64,000 nt of DNA from Scytalidium lignicola (Eukaryota; Ascomycota; Leotiomycetes): assembly GCA_002812745.2 (NCBI GenBank), contig NCSJ02000015.1, forward strand, positions 215,839 to 279,838. The letters are read 5' to 3'. Within the stretch, counting starts at the first letter, position 1, and each line of letters starts with the position of its first letter. The position numbers and the translations under genes were made by a program. Below, piece by piece: positions 24,885-37,357 of this stretch. The notes under the pieces were generated by a model. It had not been told where the DNA came from. It searched no databases and saw only the letters and a program-made list of their open reading frames with translations.

Positions 24885-24994
24885 TCTAGCCCATACGCCA
24901 ATTGCCTCAATCTTACCCCACNGTAGTGGTGTAGCTTCAAATATAGTAGATTTTCCCCACTTTCTAACTTGTTATTCAATCATTTTCATACACA

Positions 24995-26994
24995 ATGGCT
25001 TCAATTGAATCAATTAACCCTTTTCCTAATGATGTGCACTTTGCATTTCAAGATTATATATATAGCGAAAGCTATGTTAACAAGGAACGAATCAATCCAG
25101 AACACTGGCAAAGAATGCATGTGTTTTTAGACAACCCAAGCCTCAAACCAGAAAATCGAGCAGATATCAACCTAAAACATAGGACACTTACTCATTATGA
25201 GCTCAAGGATCACAAGCTATATCAACTACCTGATTCAACCCATTCAAAACTAAGATATGTTGTTCAAGATAGTGAGGTATTCAATATTATAACTTAAGAA
25301 CATGTTAAACTCCTCCATGCAGGACAAGACAAAGTATAGCCAGTAATTGAGCAAAATTACTATGGAATCAAGCATGATAACGTCAAATAGGTGCTCAAAA
25401 GGTGTAAAAACTGTTGTTTAAACAAAGCATCAGCTACCAAAGCTCCACTTGAACCTATTATTTCTGAAAGAGCCTAAGAACATATTCAAGTAGATTTAAT
25501 TGATATGAGGTATAAACCATCTGGCTAATACAAGTGGATATTACATATCAAGGACATTTCACCAAATATTCACAGTTATATCCATTCAAAAGCAAAGAAT
25601 CCCTTCTAATTACACAAGCTTTTGCTCAATTTATCATAGCCTTTTTGCTACCCAAAATTGTACAATGTAACAATGGCAAAGAGTTCAAAGGTGCCTTTCT
25701 TATTATATTACGCAAATATGGTATTCGAATAATCAATAAAAAGCCTAGAACACCTCAAACTCAAGGTCTTGTGGAACAAGCAAATGGAGTAGTTGAAGCT
25801 AAACTTAGAGCTTGGAAAATGGATAATGGTTTAACTAAGTAGGTTAATGGATTGGTGGAAATTATCCTAGCAATGAATATTCAACAACACTCAACAATTA
25901 GCTGTACACCTGCTGAATTATTATTCAAAGACTGTAATACTTATTTTGACTGGTTGGATAGCAAAGAACGTAAAAACCTAGCAATTGAAGTATTACAAGA
26001 AGATCTTAATGAACCTGAAATATTTGAACATGATATTGAGCTTGAATTACCAGTTAATCCAGCATTATTATCTATAGGCAATTCAAGGGTTGATATCGAT
26101 ATTCAATCATAGTTATATTCTCAAGTTACTATGTGAATCAGTCCTGAAAGTAGCTCAGAAATCAATGTCTGAATCACTCCACTAATCAGGAACTCATCTG
26201 AACAGTGGTATGATGCTGAAACCAATATTTAAGCAAGCATTGAAGTTGAATCTTCTATGACTACAACTACAGCCACTACAGCTACAGCTACTACAGTTAT
26301 AACTACTACAGCTACTACAACTACTACAGCTACTACAGCTACTACAGCTGCTACAGCTTCAGCTCAGTCAGCTGATTCAATGATTCAAAGGGCTCAGCAA
26401 GCGACCTAGAAAGCAAGGATTCGAATGGTGGAAAAGTACTCAAAAAAACATGATATTCAGCACTTTGAAATTGGTGATATTGTTTCAATTAAGGTTCCAA
26501 GGGAAGACAGAACAGCCACTGATAATCGACGGTTATTTAGACGAATATTGGATGAACCACACTCTCATAGATATCAAGTTATTACTCAATCAGGAATCTT
26601 GAATCACCTTATGCCAACCAAGGATTTGGGGGTAGTTGAACAAAGCCTTTAGTCGGATATTAGCATTCCAGAAACCACCAAAAAAATCACTTTAACTCTG
26701 GCAGCTAGAGAGGCATCTACTAGCCAGCGAATTAGCATTTCATGCCAGTGCAAAGGTCAGTGTAGCAATAAAAGGTGCCGTTGCTTTAAGGAAGGAAAGG
26801 ATTGTACAATACATTGCCATAAAGATGAGCATGACTATGGGAGGTTGTCAAGGCTAGCTATTCGCACTGAACGAGCTTTAATTGAGCCATCTGAAAGCTC
26901 TAGTAACAGCAATAGGAGGAAGCGAGCAAGGGCAGATACTATAGGTAATACTACTAGTTTAATAAGCCATGGAATAATAGTTGATTTAGATTAA
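24995..26994 (+). pseudogene. DDE integrase/transposase with CXC domain, inactivated
   Basis: The ATG at 24995 opens an intact 100-residue N-terminal part. The same frame then continues through several TAA/TAG codons, including an HHCC-type zinc segment (HVKLLHAG...CKNC). The catalytic core follows: VDLIDM (first Asp), VQCNNGKEF where the usual second Asp is Asn (codon 25669-25671), and GLVEQANG (Glu). A one-base loss near 25550 shifts the frame between the first and second core strands. The C-terminal end has a Cys-rich CXC domain (CQCKGQCSNKRCRCFKEG) just before the TAA at 26992. The domain order is that of KRBA2/Ginger-like integrases. Most stops could come from CAA/CAG by C-to-T change. 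Inactive by several independent lesions. Confidence 0.75.
26256..26362 (+). repeat. ACTACAGCT tandem repeat inside integrase gene
   Basis: Imperfect nine-base units of the ACTACAGCT type, interspersed with ACTACAACT and ACTACAGTT, encode a Thr/Ala-rich linker between the integrase core and the CXC domain. Confidence 0.8.
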
Positions 26995-27253
26995 ATTTAG
27001 TACTTAATTATTAGCTAATTTACAGGTGGTTAATAAGCAGTTTATGTATGGCCTAGACCATTCAGAAACCGCTCAGTTTACGTATGGCCTAGGCGGTTCA
27101 TGAACTGACTAGGCGGTTTATGAACGGCCGTGGTTTACGTATGGCCTGGAACATATATAACAATATTGCAAGTTTTTAAAGAATAAAAAGACCAAATATT
27201 TGGAATTAAATAAGACTATTCTATTATCTTGCAAAATATAAAGTTGCAAAATT

Positions 27254-27334
27254 CTATAGTTGTTAAGTTTGCTGGGGGTGGTTTTGTTCAATTTTGCGGT
27301 AAATTTCAGTGATCGGGTGGACTGGGAATTACGT
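27254..27334 (+). repeat. MITE arm, copy A
   Basis: Shares TTTGCTGGG, AATTTTGCGGTAAATTTCAG and a following GATC segment with the right arm of the MITE at 41566-42008, then ends GGGAATTACGTTAAT. No matching left arm was found nearby. Confidence 0.65.
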
Positions 27335-28321
27335 TAATGAACGATAACTTATTAATCCACGTAAATTATCCAGAAAGAATACTACATATCAAAAGGAAAT
27401 AAACCAACATTTAACTTTACAATTGAAACCCTGGTCATAGTGGCTCCCCAGCTCGTTGAATAAGATATCGAGATCTTGAGAAGATTGCTACTGCGAATCA
27501 ATTTCTTCTTAATCCATATAACATTTTAATATCTATATAGTAAGAAATGGTTTACATTACAACTACTAGTAATCTCCTTAAAATCTGTAATAAGGTCTTT
27601 CTCCCACCTTATAATTACCCTCTCCTAGCCAACTCTACGGAGCAATCTTTCAAGCTTGCTGATATTATTACATCCGTAAATATCAACACTACTTTTAGCC
27701 TTACGTAACATCTCTCAATCATAGATGCCATTTTACCAAATCTTTATCATTAATACTTACAGTTAAGTCTCATCTTATTCTACACAGTTTTCATGAATTC
27801 TTAACTACTTTCAAAGTTTAGTAATAGTAAGTTTAAAAAGCTAGAAGCTTTTAAAGAAGCTTTATACAAAACTTTGTTTAAGGTTAGAAGGAAAACTGTA
27901 AACAAGAGGAAAAGGCTCATTTTACAGTTAATTCTAACAAAAATTCAAAGCTTATCTCCTCTTCTAGAGCATTATTTGCAAAACCTTGAAAAGCTTTCAG
28001 ATTATTAAAGTTACTCTAAGTTTAAGAGAAGGTTTTAAGTCAAACTAGTAGAAATATTTTACAAAAATGCTTTAATTTTAATTGCCTAACTTATAAAGCT
28101 TATCTCTATAAAGAAGAGTCTTGTTTTTCTCAATATTATAGTACAATTGATGGATAACTTTGTTATAATAGTTTGAGTGATATAATTACAAGATTTTATT
28201 AGGTGATATCCCTGCCATACAAATTTGTGCCTGATGGGCTTAAGCGAGTAGGAGTCTTAAAGGATAGTTGAAAATTATTATATATATGACGTACTTGAAG
28301 TTTTATTCAATATAAATTGTA

Positions 28322-28402
28322 TGGTTGTTGAGTTTGCTAAGTAGTGATTTTGCTCGATTTCACTGTAAATTTCAATAGGCCGGGGGACCGGGAATTACAT
28401 TA
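28322..28402 (+). repeat. MITE arm, copy B
   Basis: Same core as copy A with transition differences (CACTGTAAATTTCAATAGG against GCGGTAAATTTCAGTGATC), ending GGGAATTACATTATTAG. The differences are consistent with RIP-like decay. Confidence 0.6.
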
Positions 28403-28869
28403 TTAGTAATGATTTATAAGGTATTCATAACTTAAAAGTTACTATATTTAAAACATGTATAATAGTACTGTATTTATGTTATGATATCCTGTGTGTCGCC
28501 TTAAGCACCATCTTGTTTATTACATGTAACTTCTACTTTAGGTAATTCTATTAGTTAACTCTTTTACTTGTATATAATTACTACCGTACTGTACAACATC
28601 ATAATATATTCTAAGTAACCTTATATTACGTACTTCTTTTGCAATACTTTAATTCAATAAGTTATACACTTTAGTAATAACATAATTAGGCTAACTCTTC
28701 TTTTTACATATTGATTATGTTGATTAACACCTTTTTGTCTCTGTTTACCTATATCCACACATTTAACTATCACCTTCAACATAACTAACGATTCTAGAAC
28801 TGTAATTCTTCTAAAGGACTAAAGACTTAAGGGTTCAGAAAATTATAACCTTTAAAGCTCTTATCTTAT

Positions 28870-30668
28870 TGTTACGGCTCTTACCGTCACAATCTGATAG
28901 GTGCTGGAATGGCAGCCTATAGAGAGTTGGTGGCCAAACAGGGGGTTGGGTCACGTGACTAATGCAGGTTTACAAGGTCTACAGGTCTAATTATTAGACT
29001 TGTTAGACTAGGTAGAGTGCTTGCATATTCAGTAACATGAATGTCTATATAAGAACATGCTCTCTAAGCTTTAGTTAGGAATCTTATGTTTAACTTAAGT
29101 TATAACTCTATTATATATACTTGTTTATTATAATTATAAACATCTTACTTCTATATAAACCTAATAAGAGTGACTAGACTTACCTTATATGATTATATTG
29201 TAAGAAATCTTATAACATTTTGAATACTATTATATAGAAGTAAGTTGTATTAAACTTAAATAAGTATTAGACAAAGATATAATGATTAGTTTAAAAGAAA
29301 GCTTTAAAAAAAAGTTTTAAAAAAANGTTTAATAAGTAAAAGCTTAAATAACAAAGTTGACTTAAAGAATAAAGTTATAAACTTAACATAAGTAAGATTA
29401 TTAATAGGATTAATAGTTAAAGGACTTTCAAGAGAACTTTTACCAAGACTATCAACTTTATTACTTAGATTACTATTAACAATTGTTATAAGTGATATTA
29501 GAAGGTTATCAAGAGAAAAGGTAAGGATAATTAAACTAAACTTCTTTTATAAAGATAAGAATAAACTTAAAGTATACTTAATGTAAACAAGAACATATTT
29601 AATATTAAATAAGCAAGTACTTATAAATAACATATAAAGAGTATTATAAATAATATTATATCTTAAAGGAATTGTAATAAATTAGTTTTAATCATTTTTA
29701 AACAATTACTTTAGTTATATAAGAGATTTAATTAATAAAAAAAANCTTGAAAACTCTTTAATAATTATAACAAATATATAAAAGAACTTAACAAGTTGTT
29801 TGAAGAGAAGAATACAAAGTAATACTTTTATTATCTTAAGCAAATAAGAACTATTAACAATTACATTACTTTGTTCAAATAATATTTAGTTAAGATAAAC
29901 TAGAATAAGAAGGCTCTTATTATATAATATAAAAGAGGATTAAAGGATAAAATATACAATAAACTATATTAAAAGGTATTAGTCTTAGACTTGAAGACCT
30001 TGATTAATCAATGTATTAAAATTAGAAATTAATTATATAAAAAGAAACTAGACAAAAAAGGATTATCTTACTTTATAAGTAGAAATAATAATCAAGTAAA
30101 GAAATCTTAGTTATAAAGAGATCTTATAAACCTTGATATAGTTAAAAAAGGAAAACCTTAGAAAGGCAAGAATTAAAAGCTTAAGGGAAAAGAGAATTTG
30201 TTTAGAATTAACCTTGAAAAACTAAAAGATTAAAAGAAAAAGAAGTTATGTTTTAAATGTAGACTTCTTGAATATTTTACTAATAATTATAAGGATAAAT
30301 GAAAATAAACAACAATTATAAGTATAAGTGTTATAAGTATTTTTAAGTAAGAATTACTATTATTAAGTTATAAAAAAGCTTAAACTAATATACTTAGTAT
30401 AAGGATTTTTAAGAACTTTAAGATATACTTAAAAGAGGATACTATTAAGGAAGTATTTAATGTTAAAGAATAATTCTAATTAAAAGCTTATTATTAGATT
30501 ATAATCTAGTATCTGAGATGTTAAAGGATTATATATCTTCTAAGGGAAAATAATAACAAGATCTTTTAATAAAAGACTAAGATAACTAGTAAGTTATATT
30601 ACAATTAAGATAACTTAATATTAGTTATTAAGAGAAGTTATAAAACTATTATGCTTATTTAAAGTAAA
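28870..30668 (+). mobile_element. Gypsy-like LTR retrotransposon relic, 5' end, plus orientation
   Basis: An LTR-like sequence starts TGTTACGGCTCTTACCGTCAC at about 28870 and runs roughly to 29180; it is the least mutated copy of this LTR in the window. The AT-rich sequence that follows on the plus strand ends with a gag-type zinc-knuckle trace at about 30250-30300 (CFKC...EYF...NNYKD, with knuckle residues replaced). No open frame survives. The copy is cut off at 30668 by a 2.2 kb repeat-filled element. The class call rests on the knuckle trace and the LTR only. Confidence 0.5.
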
Positions 30669-30864
30669 TGTCGGTATACCCAATTAAGGGCTTAACACAA
30701 AGTACAGCATGTAATTCCTTTACATAATATACTTGTTATGTTGATGATTATTGATTATTAGGTAGGAGGTGCATATGTAGAACATATGCAACCCCCNTGA
30801 TTACCTAATCCATGCTAACGCTAACTAATTGCACATGACTAATACATGATTATTAGAACTAACA
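30669..30864. repeat. Left direct terminal repeat
   Basis: Near-identical partner at 32680-32867; begins TGTCGG, ends AACTAACA. One N is present at about 30797. Confidence 0.85.
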
Positions 30865-31039
30865 CTGAAACTACTCTAGAAGTGGTTAACTACTGTACAT
30901 ATCGCAAAGTGCTTAAAATACTCAAAAACACTATAATCTCCTAGTCGCATGCTAATTGCCTATTTGGGAATAGCTTGTTCCTTATGCTCCTGAGGTTTGC
31001 AATCCTTGCTAGCAACTCCGTCCTGTTGTATCACCCTTT

Positions 31040-31990
31040 TGATTGAGCATTGGCTGTATACCTCTAGCAGTAGGCTTCCTGACTGTACAATCCTCCAGCT
31101 GTAGGCCTCTTGACTGTACGGCCTCCAGCTGTAGGGGTCCCGGTTGTACAGCTCCCTGGCTATACAGCCCTCCAGCTGTAGGCCTCTTGACTGTACGGCC
31201 TCCAGCTGTAGGACTGGTTCTGTAAGCCCCTGGCTACAGTCTTCTCACTGTATGGCCCTCCAGCTGTAGGGGACCTGTGTAGGCTACTGGCTACAATCCC
31301 CTGGCTACAGAACCTCCTAGTTGTACTGTCCTCCAGCTGTAGGCCTCCTGACTGTACGGCCTCCAGCTGTAGGACTGGTTCTGTAAGCCCCTGGCTACAC
31401 TCTCCTCACTGTATGGCCCTCCAGCTGTAGGTGTACGGCCTCCAGCTGTAGGGCTGTTTCCATAGATCCCTGGCTACAGTTCTCCTAACTGTATGACCCT
31501 CCAACTGTAGGTGTACGGCCTACAGTTGTAGGGTTGCTTGTGNNGATCCCTAGCAACAGTTCTCCTGATTGTATGGCCCTCCAGCTGTAGGTGTACGGCC
31601 TCCAGCTGTAGGGCTCCTTGTGTAGGCCATTGGCTACAATCCCCTGGCTACAAAACCTCTTAGTTGAGCTGTCCTCCAACTGTAAGCCTCCTGACTGTAC
31701 GGCCTCTAGCTGTAGGACTGGTTCTGTAAACCCCTGGCTACAAAACCTCCTAGTTATACAGCTCTATTAGCTGTAGAGCTTCCAGCTGTAGGCCTCCTGA
31801 CAGTTCGGCCTCCAACTGTAAGCTCCCTGGCTGTACAACTCCTTGGCTACAAGTCTCCAGCTGTAGGCTTCCTGATTCCCTGGCTGTAAGCCCTTTTGAC
31901 TCCCTGGTTGTAAGCCTCCTAGCTTCCTAGCTGTACAACCTTCTAGTTCCCTGGTTATATAGCTTTACAATTCACTTGTATATTTGTAGA
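31040..31990 (+). repeat. Minisatellite-like array with CTCCAGCTGTAGG core
   Basis: More than twenty degenerate units built from CTCCAGCTGTAGG, GCCTCC, TGACTGTACGG and CCCTGGCTACA alternate over about 950 bp. Larger composite blocks repeat, for example two blocks containing TGTACGGCCTCCAGCTGTAGG-like strings in series. CAGCTG is itself a palindrome. GC content is far above the flanking relic DNA. Short open frames across it (31043-31225) only reflect the lack of stop codons in the unit. Confidence 0.85.
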
Positions 31991-32316
31991 AGGATTCGTA
32001 AGCTTGTAATGAAGTGGTAGTTGTCGATATTGGATTCAGAAGTAGTTAAATTGAAGTAATATAGGAAATCGAAGGTTTGAAAGTCTTGACATGTTTTTCC
32101 TAGCTTGTGAAGAGAAATATAAAGAATGTAAGAGCTTCATAGATGGCTTTATAGGACTGGCAAAGGTTTCTGCACATTTACAACGCCTTCCTTCTTAAGG
32201 AGGCCTGGAAGGGTTTCGTCTTCTTGCGAGAATGAAAGGGAAAGGTCGAATTGAAAGTATAAGAGCTTCGCAGAGTACTCCATAAGCTGAAAGGGTCTGA
32301 AGGCTGACCACGCAGC

Positions 32317-32640
32317 ATCATAAGGGGACCACCGAATGTCCTACTGAACTAGTTGTAACTTGGCAAGAAATAATATATTCTCTTTGACTGAATTGAATTT
32401 AACTTTTACAAGGGGACCACCGAATGTCCTACCAAGCAAAGTTGTAATCTCTTCAAAATTCGACTTTCAAAAGGGGACCACCGAATGTCCTACCAAATAA
32501 GGCCTAATTCCTGTCTTTAAGATATAGTATCTCCTCCCTTCGACTGGAGAGTGTTTCATTTCAACAAGGGGATCTCACCAAGTAATTTGAAGGTTCTCAA
32601 GATTCAAACTCCATAAGGGGACCACCGAATATCCCACCAA
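32317..32640 (+). repeat. Dispersed GGGGACCACCGAATGTCC repeats
   Basis: Four copies of AAGGGGACCACCGAAT(G/A)TCC start near 32317, 32411, 32471 and 32616. A partial copy (AAGGGGATCTCACC) lies near 32566. Spacing is irregular, 60-145 bp. They sit at the right end of the element interior, just before the right terminal repeat. Confidence 0.85.
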
Positions 32641-32679
32641 ATGTGTTATCATCTCTTGATCTGCGGTACTACTGATCAG

Positions 32680-32867
32680 TGTCGGTATACCCAATTAAGG
32701 GCTCAACACGAAGTACAGCACATAATTCCTTTATGTGATATACCTGTTGTGTTGATGATTATTTTTTAGGTAGGAGGTACATATATTCCATGTATGCAAC
32801 CCCCTGATTACCTAATCCACACTAACGCTGACTGTACATGACTAATACGTGATTATTGGAACCAACA
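32680..32867. repeat. Right direct terminal repeat
   Basis: Partner of 30669-30864; begins TGTCGG, ends ACCAACA. Differences from the left copy are mostly transitions plus a short indel. Confidence 0.85.
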
Positions 32868-35800
32868 TTAATAATATCCAAGTCTATTAGATTTTTATAA
32901 TTTACTAATATTGCCCTTCTAGACTTCTTTTAATTTATTCCTTTTATGAAAAGTCTTTTCTTATCAAGTTTTTTCTTAAACAAAGAGTTGTCTTAAATAA
33001 TAAATTCTTCAATTATAATGTTTAATATATTTAGTTATTTACTTTTAACTATTTTATCTTTAACTGAGTTTTTCAAGCTTTAATAATATATAATTGTATA
33101 TGTTAAATTACTCTATATCATTTTGCTTGTATATTATTTGTATTTTATAGTATAATTAACTGTTAAANTTTTTTTGTTTAAGNTTTTTATAAATATCTTT
33201 TTACTTAATACACTTTATTAATATTCTTAAAAACTTTGTTAATCTTGTTTTTAAATTCTTCTTAAATTTTAAAGATTTTCATTGTTTGTAAAAGAATTTC
33301 TCATTTGTTATTAGTTTGATGTTTAAGATAATTCTTTAAGAATACTTTAATTTAACTAAATACAAATCCTTTCAAGAATATTATAGTTTATAATATTTAG
33401 TCTTCTTCACTGTTGAATTTTTTTATTGTTAAAGGTAATATATATTTTATATTAAACTAAGAGTTATAATTTAAACTTAATCTTGTTAAACTTATCTAAT
33501 AATGNTTACTTTTAATACTTAAGNTTTTTGATTTTCTTACTTTTATTTTTATTACTTCCTCTTTAAGTAAAAGGTTAATTTCTTCTACTTTTACTATAAG
33601 TATTAATCTTGTATTTATAACTAATATAATTGTTTATAACTTTACAAGTATTATATAAAGTAATATTTAAAGTATAATATACTTTGTATACTTGTTAATA
33701 GAATATTTAGATATCTTCTTTATAATAATATTATATTGTTTACTTAAAAGCTTGTACATGAATGTAAAGTTGTAAACATTAATTAAGTTATTATTAAAAG
33801 ATCTTTTTATAAGATATTCAATTTAAGTTAAGTATAAAACTCTATTTAATTAAGAAAACTATTTACTTATATAAACTTTTATACTTTTTAAATCTTCTTA
33901 AATTCTCTAAGTCTTAAATTCCTTAAATCTTCTTAAGTTTATTACATAATCTATTATATGATTATTTTTCCTTCTTTCTAGAAGTTCTCTGTATAACTAG
34001 CGTTACCAAGCTTTAAGCCTTTAAATAGAAAAGTTATAACATTTATATTCTTTTAATATCTTTGAAAATATTAGAATATTATTTAAATATGTTATAGTAA
34101 ACTCTTTTAAGTATTTTCAGATAATTCCATTTATAATCTTTATATTATAATTAGTACATTTATTAATTTAAACAATATAATTAATAGTTTATATAGTTTG
34201 TATTTAGTTCTAATAACAACTTTCTATTTATCTTCTGTTTTTATTCTAATAAAATTAAATACTAATTATAAATCTAACTTTATAAAGAACTTAATACTCT
34301 TAAGCTTATCTTTAATAGTCTTTATTAATAGTAATAGATATTAATCTTTAATTGNTTTTTTTGTTTAAATTTCTGTAATCTTTACAAAGTTTACCTTTTA
34401 AGTTATTTGGNTTTTTTTATAAATAATAACAATGTTCTCATTAAAGAGTTTAACTTCTAGTATAATCTTCTTTTAATTATTCTGTTTAGTTATTCTTTTA
34501 TTATTTTATTCTTTGTTATTATAATTAAATATACTAGTCTAAATAATAGTTAAAACNTTTTCTTTTAAGTTAATTTCATAGTTTTACAACTAATATTCTA
34601 ATAATGTTAAGTCTTCTAATCTTTCTTTAAATAACTTTATCCATTCTTTATATTTTTTTAAGAATATACTTNAAAACTTTTGTCTTAGCCTGATTTTTAC
34701 ATCTTTAATTTTAAGTTAATTGAATTTAATTACTCAAATAACTTTAAGTTCTTTAACTTTTATAACTTTTATTAATATCTTTTATAGTACTTCGTATAAA
34801 AATTCTACAATTTCCTTTTATTAATTTATTCTTAGATTATTCTTTTACATTTATAATATATTTAATATTATTTTGAAGTTTTAATATAAATTATATTAAA
34901 TATTCTTTTTTAGTAATTTATTCTAATAATTATTATTGTTAGTCTAATCTTTACTTTAATACTTTACTTTATAATAGAACTATTTACAAGTTTAATAAGA
35001 TAATTATAATTTTTAACTTAAGTATTAATATTTAATTTTATTATAATATTTAATGTTATAAATTTTTTTATAATTCTAAAATCTGATAACAATTTAACTT
35101 TTTGTTTAATTATAATAACTTTTAAGAATAATACATTCTTATTAAAAGCTTGAATTTTTATTATTTTAAAGAATTTTCTTTTAATATAATTTATAGTTTA
35201 TTTTCAGTTATTTGTTAAGTTTAATAATTGTAACCTATTCCTTTATTATTTATCTTTTACTTTATTTTCTATAGTTCTTAAGGTTTTATCTTAGATTTCT
35301 TTGATTTCATTTTCATTAATACTTAGAATTGTTACTTTAACTTTAAAATCTAAAAACTCATTTAGTTCTTTTTTATACTAATATGTAAAAATCAATTATA
35401 ATTCTTAGTATTTACTGAATACNTTTTTAGTNAAAAAGTTCTTTTTTATTTAAAATATTATTATCCTTTTTTTTGTTCAAACATTTAAGTTCTTTTAAAT
35501 AAACTAGATTTCTTTTAATACAATTAATTAAAGGTTTTTTTATTTAGTATTTATTGGTTAAATTTTAACAAGTAATTTTATTAACTAATTCTAAGTAATT
35601 AAAGTATTACTTTTAAATATAATTTACTTTGTAAAAGTTTAATTGTTTTAAAACTTCTTTTAATAAATAAAACTAAATTATCTTAGTTAAAATACAATTT
35701 ACTAATTCTCTTTATTTTTTATTAAAATTCTTTACTTTCTTCTTATTTTAGAAAGTATATAACTTGTTAATATTTCAGATATATACTTTTAGTTAAAGTT

Positions 35801-37357
35801 ACTTTTTAACATTTAGTATTTCTTTAGTATTTCTTTAGTAATATTCTCTTTTATATACAATTCAAAGTTTATNAAAAGTTTTATACTAAGTATATTAGTT
35901 TTTACTTCTTTGTAATTTAATAGTAAATCCTCTTATTTTAAAATGCTTATAGTATTTATACTTATAACTATTACTTGTTTTCNTTTTATTTTTGTAACTA
36001 CTAGTAAAATGTTTAAAAAGCTTATACTTGAAATATAACTTCTTTTTTTTATAATCCTTTAAATTTTTAAAGTTAATTTTAAACGAATTTCCTTTTCTTT
36101 TAAGCTTTTAATTCTTATCTTTTTAAAGTTTTCCTTTTTTAATTGTATTAAAGTTTATAAAGTCTTCTTATAATTATGATTTCNTTTTTTAGTTGTAATT
36201 TTTCTTTACAAAGTAAGATAATTCCTTTTTATTCAATTTTTTTCTTATATAATTGATTTCCGATTTTAATACATCGATTAATTAAAGTTTTCAAGTCTAA
36301 AACTAAAGCNTTTTTAATATAACTTATTATATTTCATCTTTAATCTTCTTTTATATTAAATAATAAAAGCTTTCTTATTGTAGTCTATTTTTACTGAATA
36401 CTACTTAAATAAGGTAATATAATTATTAATAGTCCTTATTTGTTTAAAATGATAAAGATATTATTTTACGNTTTTTTTTGTTAATATCCTTAAATAACTT
36501 ATTAAGTTCTTTTATATATTCGTTATAACTGTTAAGAAGTTTTTAAATTTCCTTGTTAATTAGCNTTTTTTGCATAATTGAAATAATTATTCAAGAATAG
36601 TTAAAACTAATTTACTATAATTCTTTTAAAGTATAATATTACTTATAATACTCTTTATATATTATTTATAAATACTTGTTTATTTAATATTAAATATATT
36701 TTAAGCTTGTTCTTATTTTTATAAAAGAAGACTGGTTTAACTACTTTTACNTTTTTTTCTTAATACTTTTTTTATAATGTTTATAATGTTTGTTAACTTT
36801 AATCTAAATAGTAAAGTTAATAGTTTTAGTAATAGTCTTCTTAAAAGGTTTTTAACCATTAATTCTGTTAATAGTTTTACTTATGTTAAATTTATAACTT
36901 TATTCTTTAAGTTAATTACTTTATTAAAGTTTTTACTTACTGAACTTTCTTTAAAGTTATCTTTTAAACTAACTTCTATATTTCCTTTGTATACTTGTTT
37001 AGATTTAATATAATTTACTTTTATATAATAATATTTAAAATGTTATATAATTTTAAGCTAGTTATTTTCATAAAGTTTATGTAAAAGTAAATTGTTTGTA
37101 GTTATAGTAAACAAGTATATATAGTAAAGTTATAACTTAAGTTAAATACAAAGTTCTTAACTAAAGTTTAAAGAGTATATTCTTATATAGACAATTAATA
37201 TTTTATCTATATAAACTAGTATAAACTTATATAACTACATACTTTTATATGCTTTTATATGTTAAAACTTGTTATATAACTTAATTACCTATTGATTACT
37301 AACACTTTATAAGTCATTTCTCAAACCTATCAAGTTGTAAAAGTAAGATTTATAATA
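32868..37357 (-). mobile_element. Gypsy-like LTR retrotransposon relic, minus orientation
   Basis: About 4.5 kb of extremely AT-rich DNA whose minus strand has purine-rich, formerly coding character. An LTR at about 37070-37357 is the reverse complement of the LTR at 28870 (shared TAGTTAAGAAC-type core and TATATAGAC end). A degraded gag-like region lies near 36000 on the minus strand, and pol-like sequence appears to continue toward 32870. No 3' LTR is visible before the repeat-filled element begins. Many single N bases lie beside T runs. The open frame at 36777-37013 is low-complexity. Confidence 0.5.

Larger units (their letters stand above)
24790..27150 (+). mobile_element. Ginger-like (gypsy-integrase-related) DNA transposon, degraded
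   Basis: About 2.36 kb. The interior holds one broken integrase-like gene with a C-terminal CXC domain and no reverse transcriptase or gag. Both ends carry short structured repeats. The left has clustered GGCCAATCG/GCCTAGGCGATACACCAAT units and a perfect 12 bp hairpin. The right has repeated TTTACGTATGGCCT and CTAGGCGGTT units. An integrase without retroelement genes but with repeated ends fits Ginger/TDD-type cut-and-paste elements; no clear target duplication was identified, and boundaries are approximate. A fragment of its 3' end recurs at 63306-63400. Confidence 0.6.
27151..28869. other. AT-rich relic DNA with two copies of a MITE arm
   Basis: No gene. Two direct copies of an about 80 bp sequence, at 27254-27334 and 28322-28402, match the right arm of the complete MITE at 41566-42008. 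The rest is AT-rich and unidentifiable. Confidence 0.5.
30669..32867. mobile_element. Non-autonomous LTR-flanked element (TRIM/LARD-like) with repeat-filled interior
   Basis: Direct terminal repeats at 30669-30864 (196 bp) and 32680-32867 (188 bp) both begin TGTCGGTATACCCAATTAAG, end CA and are highly similar. The 1.8 kb interior has no retroelement gene, only two tandem or dispersed short-repeat families and about 300 bp of unique sequence. It separates two oppositely oriented retrotransposon relics. I see no target duplication (GTAAA before, TTAAT after) and no clear primer-binding site or polypurine tract, so the orientation and even the LTR nature remain inference. Confidence 0.6.

Noticed and set aside
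31043..31225. Cys/Pro-rich open frame in the repeat array
   Set aside because: The repeat unit simply lacks stops in that frame for a short distance; no start context or splice sites support a protein.
31040..32640. CRISPR array
   Set aside because: Units are degenerate, spacers are not uniform and the host is a eukaryote.
36777..37013. 78-codon Phe/Leu/Asn frame
   Set aside because: AT-rich composition artefact inside the retrotransposon relic.
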